Assembly: GCA_950097015.1 (NCBI GenBank)
Contig: CATNEN010000038.1
Span: 16,884,001 to 16,948,000 of the forward strand
Reading direction: 5' to 3'
DNA length: 64,000 nucleotides
Origin: Macrostomum hystrix
Taxonomy: Eukaryota; Platyhelminthes; Macrostomidae
Shown: positions 1 through 12,800 of the stretch, piece after piece
Position numbering within the stretch: the first letter of the stretch is position 1
Layout of the letters: the number at the start of each line of letters is the position of its first letter
The notes under the pieces: model-generated
Told to the model about the DNA's origin: nothing
Databases searched by the model: none
What the model saw: only the letters and a program-made list of their open reading frames with translations
Position numbers and translations under genes: made by a program

Positions 1-80
1 CCGTGTGTTGCAATGTCTGTGATACACCTATGTCTGCTAAAAATATACGATCTTATAAATGTCAATTAAATCTTACAGAT

Positions 81-425
81 GGCGGGGGTCGGTGGCAGAG
101 CGGTTAATGCGTTTGCCTCTCGCACCAAGGTCCCTAAGTTCGATTCAACGGCGAGGCCACATTTATTTGGGGCGCAGCCGCGGAGAGAAGGCTTGGGGGC
201 TTTTCGTGCAATTTACGCCCTTGAGGGCCAATCTCCAAGGCACAGTGAAGTGTACGAGTACACTGCCTGACGATGAGAAAGTCAGGGCAGATGTACACAC
301 CTGTGTGAGCGTATGCCTGCGAACGGTATCTGTGTGCATGTGTGCTCAGGAGTCAGCGAAATGGGCAGAATTGCCTCCTCGCTGGCTGCGGGTCTAAGGA
401 GCGCATTGAGCAGCATTTTCTTAAT
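81..425 (+). repeat. tRNA-derived SINE, family 1
   Basis: The head resembles a tRNA gene with a box A-like stretch (GGTGGCAGAGCGGTTAATGC, 91-110) and a box B-like AGTTCGATTCA (about 137-147). It is followed by a body seen again at 4078-4735, 28800-29065, 43905-44040 and 62490-62705, and a head-only copy at 39297-39365. Recurrence of head plus body at unrelated places marks it as a Pol III-type retroposon rather than a tRNA gene. Exact ends are uncertain. Confidence 0.75.
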
Positions 426-429
426 TGTC

Positions 430-975
430 CAGGACATCACTAGGAAGAAGAAATAAGAAAGTGGAAGAAAAACATTCCAGTTGGCCTGAAGCCTGCACTC
501 CCCAACCAAAGTCGCTGACAAATCGAACGACGACATCTGCTCGCTGCTGAGCGGCCATTTTCGTTCGTGACCCAGCCATCGTTCGCTATGTACATGTACA
601 TGATCCGGCATCGCCATGTGGTCCTTTCTGCTGCTCCGGACGTGAAAACGCCGAGCATTTCATCTGCCACTGCCCGGCCTTCACCCGGGCTAGGCTAAAA
701 CATCTCGGGCCGGCACCGACCCTTGCCGAAGCCTGCTCGCCCGATAACATTCCACAACTCGCCCACTTCCTCCGGGATACCGGCCGAGCTGAGTTCTTCC
801 CAGCCTATGGCGAGGAAGATCACGCGGCGGAATCGACCGACGGACCACCCTGAGCGGCACCGCCTCGCTGGAGGCCGTCTGGCTGCCAGGGGTTAGCGAT
901 ATGGGCGGCATGGGCCGCCTCCTCGCTGCGTCCGTCACGGAGGCTCCCTGCCGCTAAGTCAAGTAAGTAAGTCAA
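430..975 (+). mobile_element. 3' end of a non-LTR (LINE) retrotransposon
   Basis: One frame ends with TGA at 851-853 and encodes the cysteine/histidine cluster usual at the C-terminus of CR1/Jockey-type LINE ORF2: a CPFCC-like pair, then EHFICHCPAFTRAR. After the stop comes a GC-rich 3' UTR ending in short AAGT-type repeats (about 952-975), as in LINEs with microsatellite tails. The reverse transcriptase and endonuclease are absent, so this is a 5'-truncated dead copy. The clade is uncertain. Confidence 0.65.
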
Positions 976-984
976 GAGCGGCCA

Positions 985-2110
985 TTTCAATCCGAGACAA
1001 CCGAGCCCAGTGTGCTGGAGAGTCTGTGGCAGCGTTTCTGGTGGAGCTGCGGAAGCTGGCCGAGTGCTGCAACTTTGGCAACGGCTTGTCCCAACATGCT
1101 GCGTGACAGACTGGTGTGCGGCATCGCTGATGGAGCTGACCTTCACCCTGGACACAGCAAAGAAGATCGCTCAGGCGGGCGAGAATCAGGAGCCATTAAC
1201 TGCCGGTCACTGGGATCAGTGATCTTGGCAGCACCGACGCCATCGACGAGAGAGCGACGCTGTGCTGCTGAGAGAGCGGCAGCAACCAGAAGAAGATTGC
1301 AGACAGCTGCCAGCCGAAGGCCGTCGGCGCTGCTTCTGCTGCCTCTTAACTCGTCACCTGGCCCCTTCTTGGACAAGCTGGTGGACACACCAGCTGGTGG
1401 AGCAGGAGACAACGTGCGAAAGCCCAGACCAGGTGTCTTAGCCGTTCTAGTACTTGTGATCGGACCGGCCTCAGTCAAGGTTTCCGCCGATCGGTCTTCA
1501 TCGAAGTGCGGCAGCACGAGATGGAGGTGGAAACAGGTGCGTCTGTGCCGTTTCACATTCAAAACGACCCTGGAAGACCTAGTTACACTGTCGCGGTCAA
1601 CCATTCAGCCCAGCACCTCAGGTCAGGCCGTGTGCGTTCTGGGCCAGATGAGGCGCAACTGCGGCAGCTCGTTGACACTAGCGACGGTCCGAGCCTACTC
1701 GGCCGGGATCGGCTGGCCCAGCTGCGTCTGGACTGGCAGTCAGTCAAGCGTATCGGTGAGCCAGCTGAAGAGCTCATCAAGGTGTTCTCGGAAGTCTTCC
1801 AAGGCCTGGGAGAGTTCAACGGCAAGCCAGTGTCTATCAGTATCAAGAAGCAGGAGCTGGTGGCCCGGCATGGACCGTGATATCGAGGCGAAGGCAGCAG
1901 AATGCCATGGTTGCCGGAAGGCACCAGCGAGTCGTTCCGGAGGTGCCACTGCAACCATGGCAGCTGCCGAAAAGGCCCTGGTCACATTAACTTCGCAGAC
2001 CCCGTTCAATTCAGTGGATACTTGCCATGTGATGACAGCAACCACGAGCTCGGCAACGATAGAGAAGCTACCAATGGCCATGCCTAACAAACAGTGCAGA
2101 CCGTCAAGAA
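985..2110 (+). mobile_element. Ty3/gypsy retrotransposon remnant, broken and internally deleted
   Basis: Fragments appear in canonical order but different frames: a gag-like segment (LVELRKLAE..CNFGN near 1040, LTFTLDTAKKIAQAG near 1138); an aspartic protease with MEVETGAS (from about 1521; the DTGA motif reads ETGA) followed by GPSLLGRDRLAQLRLDW (from about 1690) and the start of RT (about 1760-1870); then directly the integrase zinc region WWPGMDRDIEAKAAECHGC (from about 1860). The RT/RNase H core is missing, so a large internal deletion joins RT start to integrase. Several frameshifts and stops make it non-functional. No LTR was recognised. Confidence 0.7.
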
Positions 2111-2119
2111 CTGTCTGAA

Positions 2120-4060
2120 GAAACATGCAAGCGACGGTCAAGTCTGTGGAGACGCTGGTGGCAAGATTCTTGCTCAGCTAACGCACAACGCCGCACCTAA
2201 AGACAGGAATGGCTCCGTGTGAGCTGCTGATGCGCCTCTTGCTGAGAACGCTCCGCTTAAAAAATATAGTACATTCACGCGTGTAGCTAATGGTATATGA
2301 ATACTAACGGCGCCCTCTGATTTCCCACTAACGCCCTTAAGGCATGGGTATTACTGTTATTGTGCCATAGAAATTTTAGCCTCAGTAAGCCATTCATTTT
2401 GGTCGATGCCTTTAGATGAATTAATGCTCGGTAATTTCATCGTCGACAAGAACTGATCAATGCTACTTGACTCCAGTATCTGAAGCCAATTGTATTGCGA
2501 GATAGCCGAGTCCTCTTGACGCCCAGCAGTTTGACGAGTGACAAAATCTAGTTCCTCGGTTGACAATCCAGCAATGTCTTCTTCGAGAATACCGTCGTAG
2601 ATAATCAATATCTATGTGAAATGCTATGTAGAATTTTTAAATAACTGTTTTTCAGTTTCAATTCTCTGATTCTCTGCAGAGTGAGATCTTTTGGCTCAGT
2701 CTACGATTTTACTTTCTACTAAAATATCCTATGGTAGTCTAGGGAAAAAATACCGAGCATTAATTTATCTATTTATCTAGTTTTTTATTTATCAAATTTA
2801 TCTAGAGCCATCTATGGCCCTATACGAGTCTTGCCACAGATTTCGCGGCTCTGTTGTCAACACGATGCCAGGACGTCTAAAATTCATGCAATAAAGCTTT
2901 CTGTAATAACTTTTTTATTAAACAGGACCTGATAAAATCAAATAGAACAGTACTTTCATTATCGGAATTGGCTTATGAAATTTTGTTAAAAATAAATAGG
3001 TTGATGTCTATTAATAGACTCTAAAGGTTTTCATTCCTGAGATAAAATCGCTATTGTTTATATCTTATGCATTTTGTAGCTCCAGTTCATGTTAACATTG
3101 TAGACTGAAAGCAAGGTGCTTGTGTCATCTATTTTAATCACAGGTCAGGACCCATAACTACAACTCTTGCACAGCGCTTGCGCACTACAGACAAACCGCA
3201 TAGCACTGCGGGAAATGAATGCGAAAGTTTACAGTAGAAGTACCAAGGGTAATGCTGGAATTCCCTCTGACAATTGTGAGGGACACTGACTGGCTCATGA
3301 AGTAATTCTAGAACACAGGCAAGATTTTTGCGCGAAATCTGAAACTGTATTTGAGACAGCGAGAACGTCGAGATATTCAACTATTCTGAAAGATGGTCAG
3401 TTTTTTAACCTTAGCTCTAAGTTAATTCAGTACACCCCTGAGTGGTAATTAGCTCTGAAAATAGCTCAGCATAGATTTACGAACGTACCAAGCATCCATA
3501 TTTTTAATCATCAGGTTTTGAAGATTTTAGTAATGGTCTTCACCATGCTTCTACAGAATCACTGATTAAGCTCTGCATAGAAAGCAAACTTTGCTATCTT
3601 GTTGAAACAACGTTATCGAGACATGACAACCATCTCAAATGATAGAAAGTCGTGCATTTTTTTAATTGCAGTTTTTTTGGAGTCCTTGATTTGCTTTTTC
3701 TCTTTTGTTAAAAATTGACGAGCCATGTGACAGCTAAAAAAAATTTAGTCACAATTAAAAAACGTCAGAGTTTCATAATTCTTCCTTCTTTTTATACACG
3801 AATGGTAAAACTTATAGCTTCCTAGTTACACTATTTTTATAAAGATATAATAGACTTAATAGAGATTTATTTTAATATTTTCATAGGGTGCATCGATCTT
3901 ACTGGGTTACACCAGCTTCACTCCACTAAAACACTGACCTTCTGTTTACTATGCACTTCTTTCACTAACTATACTTGCACTTTGACGGTAACTTTTTGGA
4001 TAAATTCTTTCAGAGACCAAAAAAGCAGTAAATGTTTGCTTGATGGCTGTGTGGGCAAAT
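2120..4060. other. AT-rich intergenic DNA without a recognised gene
   Basis: Only short open frames occur. The longest, 2357-2608 on the minus strand (83 codons, acidic and Ser/Leu-rich), matches nothing I recognise and has no visible splice partners. No tandem repeat is obvious. Confidence 0.5.
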
Positions 4061-4077
4061 CGGCAAATCGTTTGGCT

Positions 4078-4735
4078 ATGCCTCCTAGACCCGCAGCCAA
4101 CAAGAATGACATTCTGCCCATTCCGCTGACTTCCGAGCACACACCTACACAGACAGTGTACGCAGTAACTTATTAATTAATAATTTATTACTGTAATTAC
4201 TATTAGATGTGCCAGCTGTGTCAGAACCAGATCGGCAGATGTGCAGCCGACAGCACTGCCGCAGCTATTGCGCGCATCTGAAGGCTGCGTACGTCTGTTC
4301 AGTCCATGGACTGGGACGCCACATGCCCCGCAACCATAGTTAATCCAGCTAATCCAGTAACCCATTTAACAGCGGGGCAAACTGAAGCAAGGAATACTTT
4401 GGTGTCCATCTAAAAGATACATATTTTTCCAGTGGAGTCAGGATTCAAACCCCAGACCTTCATGTAGTGAGACCGACGCTCTAACCACTAGGCTACAACT
4501 CCTACAGGTGTACAGACTACCTGTACGCAGACACATCCTCACGTAGGTGTGGACATCTTCCCTGACTTAAGGGCGTAAATTGCACGAAAATTTGACGCCA
4601 AGTCCTTTCTCGGCGGCAGCGCCCCAACTGAATTTGGCCTCGACGCGGACATGAAACACGAGAGGCAAACACCTTAGACAGCTCTGAAACTCACTCTCAC
4701 TTTGCAGAGCCAATTTGCAACGCCGTTGAGAAATT
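4078..4735 (-). repeat. SINE family 1 copy interrupted by a second SINE
   Basis: On the minus strand the head and 5' body lie at 4735-4531 and the 3' body at about 4157-4078, matching in order the family-1 copy at 81-425. The two halves are separated by another SINE (4166-4522) bounded by the direct repeat GTACGCAG. Both halves align to the intact copy across the break. Confidence 0.7.
4166..4522 (-). repeat. tRNA-derived SINE, family 2, nested in family 1
   Basis: Read on the minus strand, the head has box A-like TAGCCTAGTGGTTAGAGC and box B-like GGTTTGAATCC. The body includes CAGTCCATGGACTG-type sequence shared with copies at about 10690-11000 (+) and 30040-30190 (-). It is flanked by GTACGCAG at 4158-4165 and 4523-4530, an 8-bp candidate target-site duplication. 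This shows that family 2 inserted after family 1. Confidence 0.7.
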
Positions 4736-5137
4736 TCGGTCTCAACAGTACACGCATGAAAAGTGGAATCATTTTCTTTTCCATTTCCATTTTAGTGCCC
4801 ACATCCGCATTTTACTAGCTTTGACGACACTGCGCGTTTAAGCAGGCAGTTTTAGCCATCCGTTTGTATAGTTCCTTTTCCTATTAGCATTTGTCACTGT
4901 GACGTATTTTCGATTAGCAAATCTCTTCCTGAAGGCGGCAAAGATTCAGATTGTATCGTCAGAAATAAGAAGGCTATTTTCGCTCACCCGCCAGACAAAA
5001 ATAGATGCAGCTAGTGCCCTGGTATTTCCAAAGAACCAAAGTTGCACATAAAAGAGCAATGGGTGAACGGTCATTACACATATTTCATCAGATTTTTAGA
5101 CCTCCCTTAATTTTCTATCATTGCCAGCAGGATCACC

Positions 5138-6377
5138 ATGTACTTCGCCAATTCGCGAGTTTATTTCGCTCTCGTGCTTGCAGTCCTAGTGTCCGGTACA
5201 ATGCTCCAAGTTACCAAGGCCTGTGGAAGTCAGTGCCGTGAGACGCAACTTACCCCCAGCGTCGCAAATCGACGGCTACTAAGAAGGGTGAGTACTGTTT
5301 AATGCATTGTTGACTCATGATTTGTAGACATATAAAAGAAATCTATTTAACTTTAGAAAGAACACGCCATATATGGGGAAAGACAAGGGGGGGTATTTCA
5401 AAAACACACTGTCTATACTTCACGATAGCTCCCAAACCGAATCGAATGACCGATTTTCGTGAAAGTCCACCATTTTGATCTGAATTCTCCGTCGAACTAA
5501 CTTTCAAAGTTGTCCGACGTCAGCATGATCGAGATATTCAAGCGATTCTTGTCAATGACCCATGATGAATTTTTTTTAGCAGAAAATGTATGCCTAATAT
5601 GCAAAAATGTCCTTTCTCTTTTAGATTTGCATCGGAATAGCCGAGGAAAACATCCCATTGTGCAACGTCAGCGGATCTTCCAGCTTTCCTTGTCGTTCAG
5701 TTTTGCCAACCAGCATCAGAGCAGGTAAAAAACTGCCCCAAAAGCCTGTAGCGTTTACCGCCAAATCCCTTTTCGATAATTCTTTAGCAATAGGGGGGGG
5801 CCTTGCCACCTCACCCAACCCAAGCTTAGGAGTGCTGTTGTCATGGCCCATATTGTAGATGCATTCAAAACTATATGTCGGCTTGAATAGCTAGCTTGGT
5901 AAATGAGCACTGAATTTCCTTGAGAATTTCAACTTCAATGTCAATTAAACAAAGCTAATTTAATAAAAAAACGAACTCCGTGCAGCCAACGGCTTCCTAT
6001 TTCCGCTGACCTGCTTCGATCCGATGTCATTTGGACGAACCGGGAACTGCAACAATCTGACGGACACCTTCCATGTATCCAACGACTCCGTGACTGTGCG
6101 AGTGGCTGGTCTCTACCTGATCAAGGTGAAAGTGACCGGTAATCCCAGTCCCACATTCAACATCAGCGTTAACAAATTGAACAGCTACGGTTTGATCTGC
6201 ACTGCCAATCAAGGCAGCAGCAGCTGTATCCTCATCGACTGGATCCAACTGCGGGCCAATGACACTCTGCAGATCTTCCTGAACAAGGACCGGACGGCGG
6301 TGAAGCCGAGATTCAGCCAGACGAGCCTCAGCTTGCTGCACCTGCCTGAAGTTGAATCGCCTGTTGGTGAATCCTAA
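5138..6377 (+). CDS. Secreted protein with C1q/TNF-like C-terminal domain
   Basis: Exons 5138-5287, 5625-5724 and 5986-6377 join in phase (donors GTGAGT and GTAAAA; acceptors TTTTAG and TGCAG) to give 213 aa ending in TAA. The N-terminus is a signal peptide (VYFALVLAVLVSGTMLQV), so it is probably secreted. A cysteine-containing linker follows. The last about 120 residues show the beta-strand rhythm of a C1q/TNF jelly roll: FHVSNDSVTVRVAGLYLIKV, FNISVNKLN, a WIQLRANDTLQIFL strand pair and a final SLSLLHL. Several N-x-S/T sites are present. No collagen stretch is seen, so it is not a classical C1q. Ligand or receptor is unknown. A CAG acceptor-like site ends 8 bases before the ATG. The domain call is by pattern only. 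Confidence 0.65.
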
Positions 6378-9280
6378 AATATTGAAATCTGATTGTGATG
6401 ATCTGCGCAACTGTTTTATTGAAATCGTAATTGCAACGGAGTTCGTAGCATATTTAAAAAGCACAATGTCTAGAAAAGTTTTTAACACGAATCATTTGTC
6501 TAATTTGTTAAAGCAATATGCTTCGTTTTTAAAGTAAATTAAACATTCGCTTTTTAAGAGCATGTTTTAACTATTCTGATACTTGAAATCCGACATTTTT
6601 AACTGCAGGGCCTCTGTCAGTAAAACACTTTCTTCTGTGCGACTCCGTAACTTTTTCATCAGGGATTTTCAATATCCAGCTGCCGATCGGGTCGCAAGAT
6701 CCGTTCGACGGCCATTTCTCAAAAGTCTTATCCAACTCCCGTGTCTCATCCATCCCATGCATGCCCAATCTTTCCATTGTTCATCGCTCCTTTTTTATCT
6801 ATTCCATTCTTAATTAGTCAATTATCACATGCACTCCTCCTTGTCCCATCTCGATCCAGTGCCTCGATAATCTCTCTCTCGTCTGATTCTCTCAGGTTTC
6901 TCATCTCTAGTTATACAGCCAGTCAGTCTCGTCTTTTATCCGAATGCTTAGCTCTACCGTCAATAATAAGTTAATCAATAAATTTTCTGACTCGACATGC
7001 ATACCTATTCGACCCTGTGATTAATCTCTGCCTGCATCAATTTGTCATTAATAACGTTATGCTCCAATTCAAGAACATGCATGGAAATATTATCAACCAC
7101 AAATAAACGAAATACACGTGATTTATACTGCAGATACCAGCCACATTGATGTAGACTTAGTTCAAGAATTTTGAAATCGCTTTTTTAGTGAAGTTTGACA
7201 ATATTAAGTTTTAATTTTACGCATATTTCAAGCGTGAATAATTAACGTGGTAATTTATTATAGAAGTTGTCCACTTCGTCGTCAACCCGTCAACCCGGAT
7301 AATACGGATAATAATACAATTCCTTTTTATTATGAAAAAAATATTATCTACTAGTAAAAAAAGTAAAAAAGTCTGAGAAACAGTTAAAATGTTTTTATTG
7401 CAACGTAATTCTGTTTTTATTTGATTGGTTTAAGACGTGATTTTCTTAGAAGCCTGAAGTCAAATAATATATACACATCAATAATGGTAAAGATAGTTTT
7501 AAGTGATTGTTCAAGTCTTGCCTCTTTAGCTAACCACGAGAATCAAAATTTACTTGCATCTGTTAATTTAATTTATCGCTTAAAAGAAAATTTAAGTTAG
7601 GGGGCCTAGGGCCTATTCTATCTCTGTGATTTTAGCCTATGCATAGTAAGCCAAAGTCATGACCATGACCAATGACCATGAGTAAAGCCTAAAACAAAAG
7701 TAAAAATGTCTATTTGTTGAAAAATCTAGATTTCAAGTTTTTTGGTTAGTATACAAGGAATATATGTTATAAATAAAATTTTATTCATAAAAAACTAGCT
7801 AAATTGGTTGCATTCATGGACAACAAGGTGTGTCTCAAAACTTTGGAACATCACTAGGCCTATAAGACCATTGGCATTAATATTTGAAATAGCCACGCTT
7901 AACCCAACAGTACCAAGCCAATAATTATCCACATAGTTCCATGCCAATAATGCCTATCACATTGTAATTGTAATTGGGTTTATCTTCTATTTTTCTTTTT
8001 GTGGTAGTGTAGGCCCCCTATCACTTGGCACAAGTGATCCCTCTCAAAGGCCTTTACTGGAATCAGTCTTTACTGACCATTTCTGTTGATCAGAGGGTCA
8101 CAGCCTCAAACAATTAACTCAACATATAAGTTATAGCAATTCTTTCAAACCTTTTTGCTCAGCTATAGACCTAACTTTAGGCTATTGGCTTCTTGCCTCC
8201 CCTCCCTCAGTGGTGCATTGTTTTATATATACAAAATGTTCAACCACTTATGTAATATAGAGTATAGACTGAGTATATTTGTTAGAATAAGTAAATTTTA
8301 CAGTATATTCATAATAATAATTATTTTGTTTATTAAAATATTTAACAAATGTCAAATTATAACTTAAAACAATTTAAGCTTGTATAACAAAAGCATTAGT
8401 GCCATTTGTACCTACAAATTTAATTTTCAAAGTGTGAGTATAAAATCATCCCTACTATAATATCTACCTGACAGCTTGCTTAAATAAGACCACTACTCTG
8501 ATAATAGGTAGCCTAAGCAGTAGTAGAGTAAGCTATGCAAATTATTTAGAAATCATTTGCTATAAATTTTTTATGTATATCATTACCTATTATCAGTATG
8601 GATTAGTAGCACCCTGGGGTTGGCTGAGTGCACTGACCCACTGGCTAACAGGCAGGGGGTTGGTGCAGGTGCACTGGTCTAGTTGCCATGCCTGCACTAA
8701 ATTTGTTTGTAATTATATACAAACTGAATAAACACTATAAAATAATTGTAGACCACCATATTTTAGCCAGATTTCTTCCTAGATGTTTATAGCCAGCTAT
8801 GATGGTCAAGAAAGTTGTTTTTAATTAATAGGCTACTATTTACAAAATAATGAACTGGTTTAATGAAATTATATGCATTAGGCCCTACTACATAAGTTAA
8901 AACTTGTTTTTGTGTTTTATTTCATTTGACTCATAAAAATACTATAGCAAGTTATAGTGGGCCTATTCTAGCTAAAGTGGTTGTATGGGACAAGTAGTTG
9001 ACAGACAATGTAAAGAAAAATAGCTAGTAGCTGTAAATGCACTAACTACTATTTAAAAAACTTTCTAGTATTTAATTAGTAGAATCTAGTAACTAAGCCT
9101 GTTTCTAGAATTGGACAGAATCAATGACTGACATTTTTATTGTTCAGTAATTTGCATCTAAAGATATTTAACAACTAAGAGCTTTCTCGAGATCATACTA
9201 CCAATGCTAGATTAAAATTCTACATTAATCTATGTAGATAAACATCTACAAAAGCACTTTGTCAAGGTTCAACATCAGGT
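6378..9280. other. AT-rich intergenic DNA
   Basis: No gene, tandem array or recognised transposon was seen. An AATAAA at 6977-6982 could serve the upstream gene but is 600 bases beyond its stop. The rest is low-complexity AT-rich sequence with only short frames. Confidence 0.5.
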
Positions 9281-9368
9281 TTGACCAAAGCGTGTGCCAG
9301 AGGTCTTTAGTGTGCTGGGCAAAGCCAATGAAGTACTCACCATTGACTGGTGTTTTATGTAGCTTTAC

Positions 9369-9790
9369 ATTAGATATACATGTGTTTGTTTAGTGTGAAT
9401 GTCACCAGCATTCTTTTCTGAGATGGGCCTCCTGGTGATAATCAACCTTGAGTCCCTAGCTCCCAGCCAGCAATAATAGTCTGCATAGCTGTTCTTGCCA
9501 TCCAGGTGGAGCCAGGTCTCATACTGGCTGCTGAACGCCTTGGTAACAGATCAAGCAGACCAAGATTCTGGGCCATGAAATAATGGACTATCTGTGAAAT
9601 TAACCTCAAAGCAGTCCACTAGCTCGGCGACAGAAAGCTGCAGGTCTTCCTTGTCAATCCTTGACCAGGTTGCTGATGGACATTGATTTTCTCTGTTGCC
9701 TTGAAGGGATCTTGTAGGAGGGGTAAAAACAGAAATCAACCAGACTGGCTTAGTGTTACGTAGATAATTCATTTCCAAAAAATGCCTCAT
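9369..9790 (-). pseudogene. Unidentified coding-like segment with an in-frame stop
   Basis: On the minus strand a frame runs from 9790 to 9369, broken once by TGA at about 9553-9551. Downstream of that stop it stays open for about 60 codons with unbiased, protein-like composition (includes YETWLHLDGKNSYADYYCWL). Another open, protein-like stretch (GEYFIGFAQHTKDLWHTLW) follows near 9340-9260 in a different frame. I do not recognise the family. It may be a decayed gene or transposon ORF, or exons whose joins I cannot place, and could be chance. Confidence 0.25.
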
Positions 9791-9834
9791 AAATTCCAGC
9801 TAGCTAACCAGTTTAGTGTACAATCAATCAATCC

Positions 9835-12800
9835 ATGGCTGACATAGTGTTGACCGATGAGAAAGCTGACGGCATGGCTAAGTCGGCAGTGACGGCCGCA
9901 GTCACCGACAACCCAAATCAAGATTCCGCAGCCTTAGCTGATGATTTCTTTGTTGACAACGATGATAATGATGACGAATACGATGACGATGACGATCCAC
10001 CTTTGGAGCGCTGGGCGCCTCTCGGTGCCTCCAATCCGGACGCCGTGCCCTCCGCTGTGGTCTCGGATGGCGGCGATCAATTGCGCGATTTGCGCGAAGA
10101 GCAAGAACAGCTCACTAACTCGTTGATGTCTCTGACGTCACACTTTGCCCAGGTGCAATTTCGTCTCAGCCAGGTGTTGGACGCGCCTGCTGAGGAGCGC
10201 GAGGCTATGCTCAAACAGTTAGAAGAGTTCAGCTCGCGCGGTGTGCCAGATCTCAGATCTTTGCCGCAGTCCATCGGCCAGCGGGATCCCAGCCAGCAGG
10301 TCATCGGTCAGCTGCGCGCCAAGCTAGACGAATTGGAGAAATTCGCCTGCGACACAGGCCAATATGATGGGCCGCCCACCCTGCAGCAGCTAGAGCAGCA
10401 TCGCGTTGTCATGGAGACGCTGCGCTCTCAGCTCAACTTTGATGTGCCCTTAGATAAGCAATTGTCAGCTGATGAAGTCAGACGCGCCGTTGACAGCGCC
10501 GTAACTCAGATAGTGCATCCGGCCAAGGTTAAAGAGCAGCTGGTTGAGCAGTTGAAAACGCAGATCACAGATTTGGAGAGGTTCATCGACTTTCTTCAAG
10601 GTGAGCCTGAGATGCTTGATGCTTATAGATTTTTATACTTTGTTAGTACGTTAATCTACATACTAACGTGCATGAAGCCAAACACTACACTGAGTAGCCA
10701 AACACTCAGGCGTGTGGCTTGTGGTCTTAAAAAGATAGTTAGAGCAATTGGAATCACGACTTGAAGGTCAGGGGTTCGATTTCGGACTCTACTGGAACAA
10801 TTTATGTCCTCACAACTTCCTTGTCACCGCAAGACACAACTCTCCATTGCTTCAGTTCACCCAGCTGTTAAACGCTTACTGGCATTAGCTGGGGTAATTG
10901 AGCGTGGTGTGGCGTCCCTCCAGTCCATGGACAGAACAGCTTTTCGCATCCCTTGTATGCGCCTCACAAAAGCCAGTGGCTGTACATCATCTGGTCCAGT
11001 TAAATTATTTTGGTTTTATAAATACATAAAGACTTTTAAGGAATTCGCCCTGTTTTTATCGTTGTAATTGTTGAAAAATATAACTATTGAGAATCCAATA
11101 AGTTAACAGAACTTCGCTCTTTATAATAATCATATATTAGAAGAGATCACCTGTGTGTACGAAATTGGCGAGGCTTGCCCCTGCAAGTGTCATGAAAAGG
11201 TAAAAACTGTTTAGTTAGTTAATTAATAATATTGCTTCATCGGTATTTTTTAATCTTCTCCATCTACAGAAGATTTGATTGTTGGTGATGATAACTGAGA
11301 TTGGTTATGGTAAATATGAGTATAATTTGTCTCTTTTCGCTATAATTTATTTCATCTGGTTTGTAATTTTTGCTGTAGCAGATTATTACTCTAAATTATT
11401 TTCAATTTAGTCTATTTGCTAGGGATTTTCAAAATTAAGGGGTCACGGAAAACTTGAGATTTCATTATATCAGAGACTTTTTAAAAGTCAGGTGTTTCGC
11501 TGATAAGGGATTTCCCAGTTCACAGATTTGCCAGATAAGGGATTTCCCAGTTCACAGATTCCCCAGATAAGGGATTTCCCAGTTCACAGATTTGCCAGAT
11601 AAGGGATTTCCCAGTTCACAGATTCCCCAGATAAGGGATTTCCCAGTTCACCGATTCCCCAGCTAAGGGATTTCCCAGTTCACAGATTCCCCAGATAAGG
11701 GATTTCTCTGTTCACAGATTCCCTAGATATGGGATTTCCCAGTTTACAGATTCCCTAGATAAGGGATTCCCCGGATCAGGGATTCACTGAGAATCTGGAA
11801 TTTTCTGGATCAGGGATTCCCTAAAAATCGTGGGTTCTTATTTTAGGATTTAACAAAACTGCACCGCTAAATATCAGGATTTACTGAAGACCGAGGATTC
11901 CCCTGATTAATGATTCACTGAAAATGGGCTGCTCCTGTGATGTGGAATTTACATCAAGTTTGTTCATTATCTAATGCATATTGTTTATTATTAGCTAGTG
12001 CTACTTCTGCAATTTCCTAAATACGGTGACTTGTACTTTTACATTTTTACCAGGCGAAAACACGGTATTTCCGTGTTCATTAGCTCAGAATCCTAACTCT
12101 GTGTGCCTATGCCCCGAGCACAGGCCTGCCAAGGTAAAAATGCTAATTAAATATCGTTTTTATAATTTATTTTTCTCTTTTAATGTTGTTTCAATGAAAA
12201 TTATAATAGATCATACAGCAGAGGGCAATGTTTGCTGTACTTGTCCCATTTGTTGTCGTTTTTCATAAACTTTTGTCTTACTCGTCTACATCCAACTGTT
12301 TTAATTACCGTTCTGCTTGCATTTCTTAAGATAAAATTCTGACTTCAAATGGGGGAAGAAATTTTAATTCCAGAATTTGAATTGCCTTAGAATGGGATTC
12401 CCTGTTATTCAGATTGCCCTTTGAACGGGATTCCCTGAAATTTGGATTACCCAAGAATGGGATTCCCTCTAACTGGGCTTGCTCTAGAATGGGAATTTCT
12501 TTAAATGGGACTTCCCCAGAATGGGAATTCCTTTAACTGGGATTGCCCCAGATTGGGAATTCCTTTAGCTGGGATTGCCCCAGAATGAGATTTCCTACAA
12601 CTGGGACTTCCCCAGAATGGGAATTCCTTTAACTTTGATTGCCCCAGATTGGGAATTCCTTTAACTGGGATTGCCCCAGATTGGGAATTCCTTTAACTGG
12701 GATTGCCCCAGATTGGGAATTCCTTTAACTGGGATTGCCCCAGAATGAGATTTCCTTCAACTGGGACTTCCCCAGAATGGGAATTCCTTTAACTGGGATT

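Noticed and set aside
91-147. A real tRNA gene in the A/B-box sequence
   Set aside because: No complete cloverleaf, and the same head plus body recurs at other sites, so it is a SINE.
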